9,238 nucleotides of DNA, from the NCBI GenBank assembly GCA_020445245.1, contig JAGRHB010000032.1, forward strand, positions 1,869-11,106, in the 5' to 3' direction. This stretch comes from Gammaproteobacteria bacterium (GTDB lineage Bacteria; Pseudomonadota; Gammaproteobacteria; Chromatiales; Sedimenticolaceae). Shown piece by piece: positions 7,181 through 9,238 of the stretch (position 1 is the first letter of the stretch; the number at the start of each line of letters is the position of its first letter). A model generated the notes under the pieces. It was not told where the DNA came from. It ran no database searches and saw nothing but the letters and a program-made list of their open reading frames with translations. The position numbers and the translations under genes were made by a program.

Positions 7181-7712
7181 AACGGACTCCTCCGATCGAC
7201 CACACCACAAGCAAGTCGACCACACTGCCGTGTGGCTCCGGCATCGTCGTAAACCCCTGAATCCAGTCCCCAACCTCGAATACCGAATCGTCGGCCAGGA
7301 TCGACCAGCTGAAACGCACACCCATGCCGTGCCATTCCTCGAGCCACTCGCTCTTGGTCTTGATCGGCTTCTCGACACCGTCCGCGGCCTTGTAACGCCA
7401 GTCTTGAACACGGTACTGCAACGGCTTTTCGGAGATGTTGCGCACGATGGTGCCGAACACGCAGCGCGTGGCCACCGCCTCCGAAACCGTGGCGGGAAGA
7501 TCGCGGGCCGAGTAGCTGGCACGGATGAAATCCGGCGGCACCTGAAGCAGTTCGATACCCAGCCCGTCGCCTTCGTATTTCCAGCTCAGCAACCCGGTCG
7601 CCGGATCCTTTGTCGACACGACACCGCCGCTTTCGGCGCCTACCGACGCCGAGACGATCAGCACCAGCATCGGCAACAGGATGCAGCGGCAATTCGTTCG
7701 TTGAATGAACAC
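7128..7712 (-). CDS. Exported protein of unknown function
   Basis: A 194-residue protein that I do not recognise. It begins with a signal peptide (positive start, hydrophobic ILLPMLVLIVSASVGA, likely cleaved after Ala26), so it should act in the periplasm. The mature part has exactly two cysteines (Cys84 in TRCVFG and Cys187 near the C-terminus), is rich in Trp (WSIGG, EKWLPN, EWLEEWHG, QDWRY) and has a beta-strand-like pattern with no membrane helix. The GTG start at 7712 is chosen because GGAG lies 5 bases before it and it opens the signal peptide; the frame remains open further upstream inside the helicase gene, but without a sensible N-terminus. It starts 34 bases after the helicase stop and overlaps the TlpA-like gene by 53 bases, so the two may be translated together. 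The two cysteines could form a disulfide handled by that thioredoxin; this is inference. Confidence 0.75.
   Translation of the reverse strand: MFIQRTNCRCILLPMLVLIVSASVGAESGGVVSTKDPATGLLSWKYEGDGLGIELLQVPPDFIRASYSARDLPATVSEAVATRCVFGTIVRNISEKPLQYRVQDWRYKAADGVEKPIKTKSEWLEEWHGMGVRFSWSILADDSVFEVGDWIQGFTTMPEPHGSVVDLLVVWSIGGVRYEKWLPNLQCAPAPLPG
7187..7193 (-). promoter_or_regulatory. Strong ribosome binding site of the thioredoxin gene
   Basis: GGAGGAG on the minus strand, 6 bases before the ATG at 7180. It lies inside the 3' part of the upstream gene and fixes the start of the TlpA-like protein. Confidence 0.8.
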
Positions 7713-7746
7713 GTGATCTCCGCGTTTGTCCGGCCTGCCGCGCAGT

Positions 7747-9237
7747 CTACCGAAAAAATGCCAGCACCTGCTCGAGCTCGCGCGTGCGGGCGAACGGTGG
7801 CATGGCGTCGAGAAAGACCTGGCCATAGCCCTTCTTCAGCAACCGCGGGTCGCACAATACCAACACACCGCGGTCGGTGACGTCGCGGATCAACCGCCCG
7901 GCGCCCTGCTTGAGCGCTATCGCCGCCTGCGGCACCTGGTGCTGCATGAACGGGTTGCCACCGTGCCGCCTGACTGCGTCGAGGCGTGCCTGCAGCACGG
8001 GGTCACCGGGAGAGGCAAACGGCAGTTTGTCGATGACTACCACCGACAGGGCCTCGCCACGGACATCCACGCCTTCCCAGAAACTCGCGGTACCGAGCAG
8101 CACCGCATTGCCGTGCTCCACGAAACGCTCCAGCAGTTCGGCCTTGGGCGCATTGCCCTGGACCAGCAGCGGAAACGTCAGATGCTCGTGCAGCAGGTCC
8201 GCAGCCTCGCGCAGTGCACGGTGACTGGTGAACAGCAGAAAGGCGCGGCCGGCACTCGCCTCGACGATCGGCAGCACCAGATCCACGACCGCCCGGGTGT
8301 AACCGGGGTCGCTGGGTTGCGGCATGCCACGCGGCACATACCACAGTGCCTGGTTCGGGTAGTCGAACGGGCTGTCCCACTTGCAGGTCAGCGCATCATC
8401 GAGGCCGAGTTGCCGCTGGAAGTGTTCGAAACTGTCACCGACCGCCAGGGTTGCCGAGGTGAAGATCCAGGCCGCCGGATGGCGTTGCATCTGCAGCCGA
8501 AACACATCGGCGACATCCAGTGGCGTGCTGTTCAGGCGCAGGCTCTGCGGGTGCGTCTCGAACCAGCGGATCGCGTCGGCTTCCTGTTCGGGGCTGACCA
8601 GTTCGTCGATCTGCCGGCCGAGCCCCTCGCAGCGCGCCAGACAGGCGTCCAGTCCCTTGCCGCGTCCCTGAATGGCCTCGAGCATCCCGTGCAGATCACC
8701 CAGGCGCTCACGGCAGTCGCACAACGCCTGTGTCACCTCGGCGTCATTCTCGATCTCGTTCCAGGGCCCGCGCCGCAGTGCCTGACCGAACGCCAGGCGC
8801 AAGTCGCGTGCTGCCTTGGAAACGACGTCGAGCTGCTCCAGCAGCTTTGGCAGGTCCCCGGCCTCGCGATGGTACTCGGCCTGGGTATCGCGCATCAGGT
8901 CGAGGATCTGCCGCGTGCTCACTGTGGTGCCGAAAAAATTGCTCGCCACGTCCGGCAGCTGGTGGGCCTCATCGATAAGGAACGCATCGGCCGCGGGCAG
9001 GAGTTCGCCAAATCCGTCTCCCTTCAGTGCAAAGTCGGCGCACAGCAGGTGGTGATTGACCACCACCACGTCGGCCTCCTGGGCACGCCGCCGCGCCTCG
9101 ACCAGGTGGCAGCGGCTCCAGTCGCTGCACTCCTGGCCCAGGCAGTTGTCCGTGGTCGAGGTGACGAGTGGCCAGATTGCGGCGTCCTCGGGGACATCGC
9201 CCAGCTCACTGATGTCGCCGCGATCGGTGCGGGCCGA
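7747..9237 (-). CDS. yoaA: YoaA/DinG-family XPD-like iron-sulfur DNA helicase (partial, cut at right edge)
   Basis: The visible 496 residues are the C-terminal part of a superfamily 2, XPD/DinG-like 5'-3' DNA helicase; the N-terminus with the Walker A motif lies beyond the right edge. Seen in order: three of the four Fe-S cluster cysteines in NCLGQECSDWSRC (visible residues 32, 37, 43), VVNHHLLCAD, the Walker B box DEAH (89-92) in FLIDEAHQLPD, FTSATL, the late motif FWEGVDVRG, and motif VI QGAGRLIRD. The wording FGELLPAADAFLIDEAHQLPDVAS and the C-terminal IDKLPFASPGDP region match YoaA better than DinG. In E. coli, YoaA works with the polymerase clamp-loader subunit HolC (chi) in tolerance of replication blocks. 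Coding runs out of the window without a stop, so this is truncation by the window and not a pseudogene. There is no evident link to the carbon genes downstream. Confidence 0.93.
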   Translation of the reverse strand, partial: SARTDRGDISELGDVPEDAAIWPLVTSTTDNCLGQECSDWSRCHLVEARRRAQEADVVVVNHHLLCADFALKGDGFGELLPAADAFLIDEAHQLPDVASNFFGTTVSTRQILDLMRDTQAEYHREAGDLPKLLEQLDVVSKAARDLRLAFGQALRRGPWNEIENDAEVTQALCDCRERLGDLHGMLEAIQGRGKGLDACLARCEGLGRQIDELVSPEQEADAIRWFETHPQSLRLNSTPLDVADVFRLQMQRHPAAWIFTSATLAVGDSFEHFQRQLGLDDALTCKWDSPFDYPNQALWYVPRGMPQPSDPGYTRAVVDLVLPIVEASAGRAFLLFTSHRALREAADLLHEHLTFPLLVQGNAPKAELLERFVEHGNAVLLGTASFWEGVDVRGEALSVVVIDKLPFASPGDPVLQARLDAVRRHGGNPFMQHQVPQAAIALKQGAGRLIRDVTDRGVLVLCDPRLLKKGYGQVFLDAMPPFARTRELEQVLAFFR

Positions 9238-9238
9238 C

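Noticed and set aside
6614..7522. A longer 302-residue form of the thioredoxin protein starting at 7522
   Set aside because: The extra 114 residues are Arg/Ser-rich out-of-frame sequence of the upstream gene, whereas the ATG at 7180 has a strong ribosome binding site followed by a signal sequence.
7128..7826. A 232-residue form of the exported protein starting at 7826
   Set aside because: The extra 38 residues overlap the helicase C-terminus and would bury the signal peptide. GTG at 7712 has its own ribosome binding site.

Overview
The window carries seven protein genes, all on the minus strand, and reads as part of an inorganic-carbon (Ci) uptake locus of an autotrophic proteobacterium. The GC-rich composition, the YoaA-type helicase and the DAB genes fit a chemolithoautotrophic gammaproteobacterium (for example a sulfur oxidiser). 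That placement is inference, because no taxonomic marker gene is present.

Layout in the direction of transcription (right to left): (1) 9237-7747, the C-terminal part of a YoaA/DinG-family iron-sulfur DNA helicase, cut by the right edge. (2) 7712-7128, a small exported protein of unknown function with two cysteines in its mature part. (3) 7180-6614, an exported or membrane-anchored TlpA/ResA-type thioredoxin with a CPPC active site, overlapping the previous gene by 53 bases. (4) 6558-4882, a SulP-STAS anion transporter whose sequence is close to the cyanobacterial Na+/bicarbonate symporter BicA. (5) 4881-4433, a 449-base non-coding gap with three inverted repeats, the likely control region of the next operon. 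(6) 4432-2753, DabB, a NuoL-like proton-channel subunit. (7) 2751-1990, a small membrane protein that looks like the C-terminal half of a NuoM/MrpD-type subunit without its charged channel residues. (8) 1993-2, DabA (DUF2309/UPF0753), cut by the left edge.

Genes 6 to 8 are tightly coupled (1-base gap, then a 4-base GTGA overlap) and form a DAB ('DABs accumulate bicarbonate') operon. In the known systems DabA is a zinc, beta-carbonic-anhydrase-like protein that hydrates CO2 in one direction, driven by ion flow through DabB. The adjacent BicA-like SulP would import bicarbonate directly, so the locus appears to join two independent routes for filling the cytoplasmic bicarbonate pool. The helicase, thioredoxin and small exported protein look like chromosomal neighbours without an obvious link to carbon uptake.

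The most unusual features are the extra half-subunit between dabB and dabA, the replacement of two channel residues in DabB (His135 and Arg224 where NuoL has Glu and Lys), and the long form of DabA. No tRNA, rRNA, CRISPR array, insertion sequence or convincing intrinsic terminator was seen.
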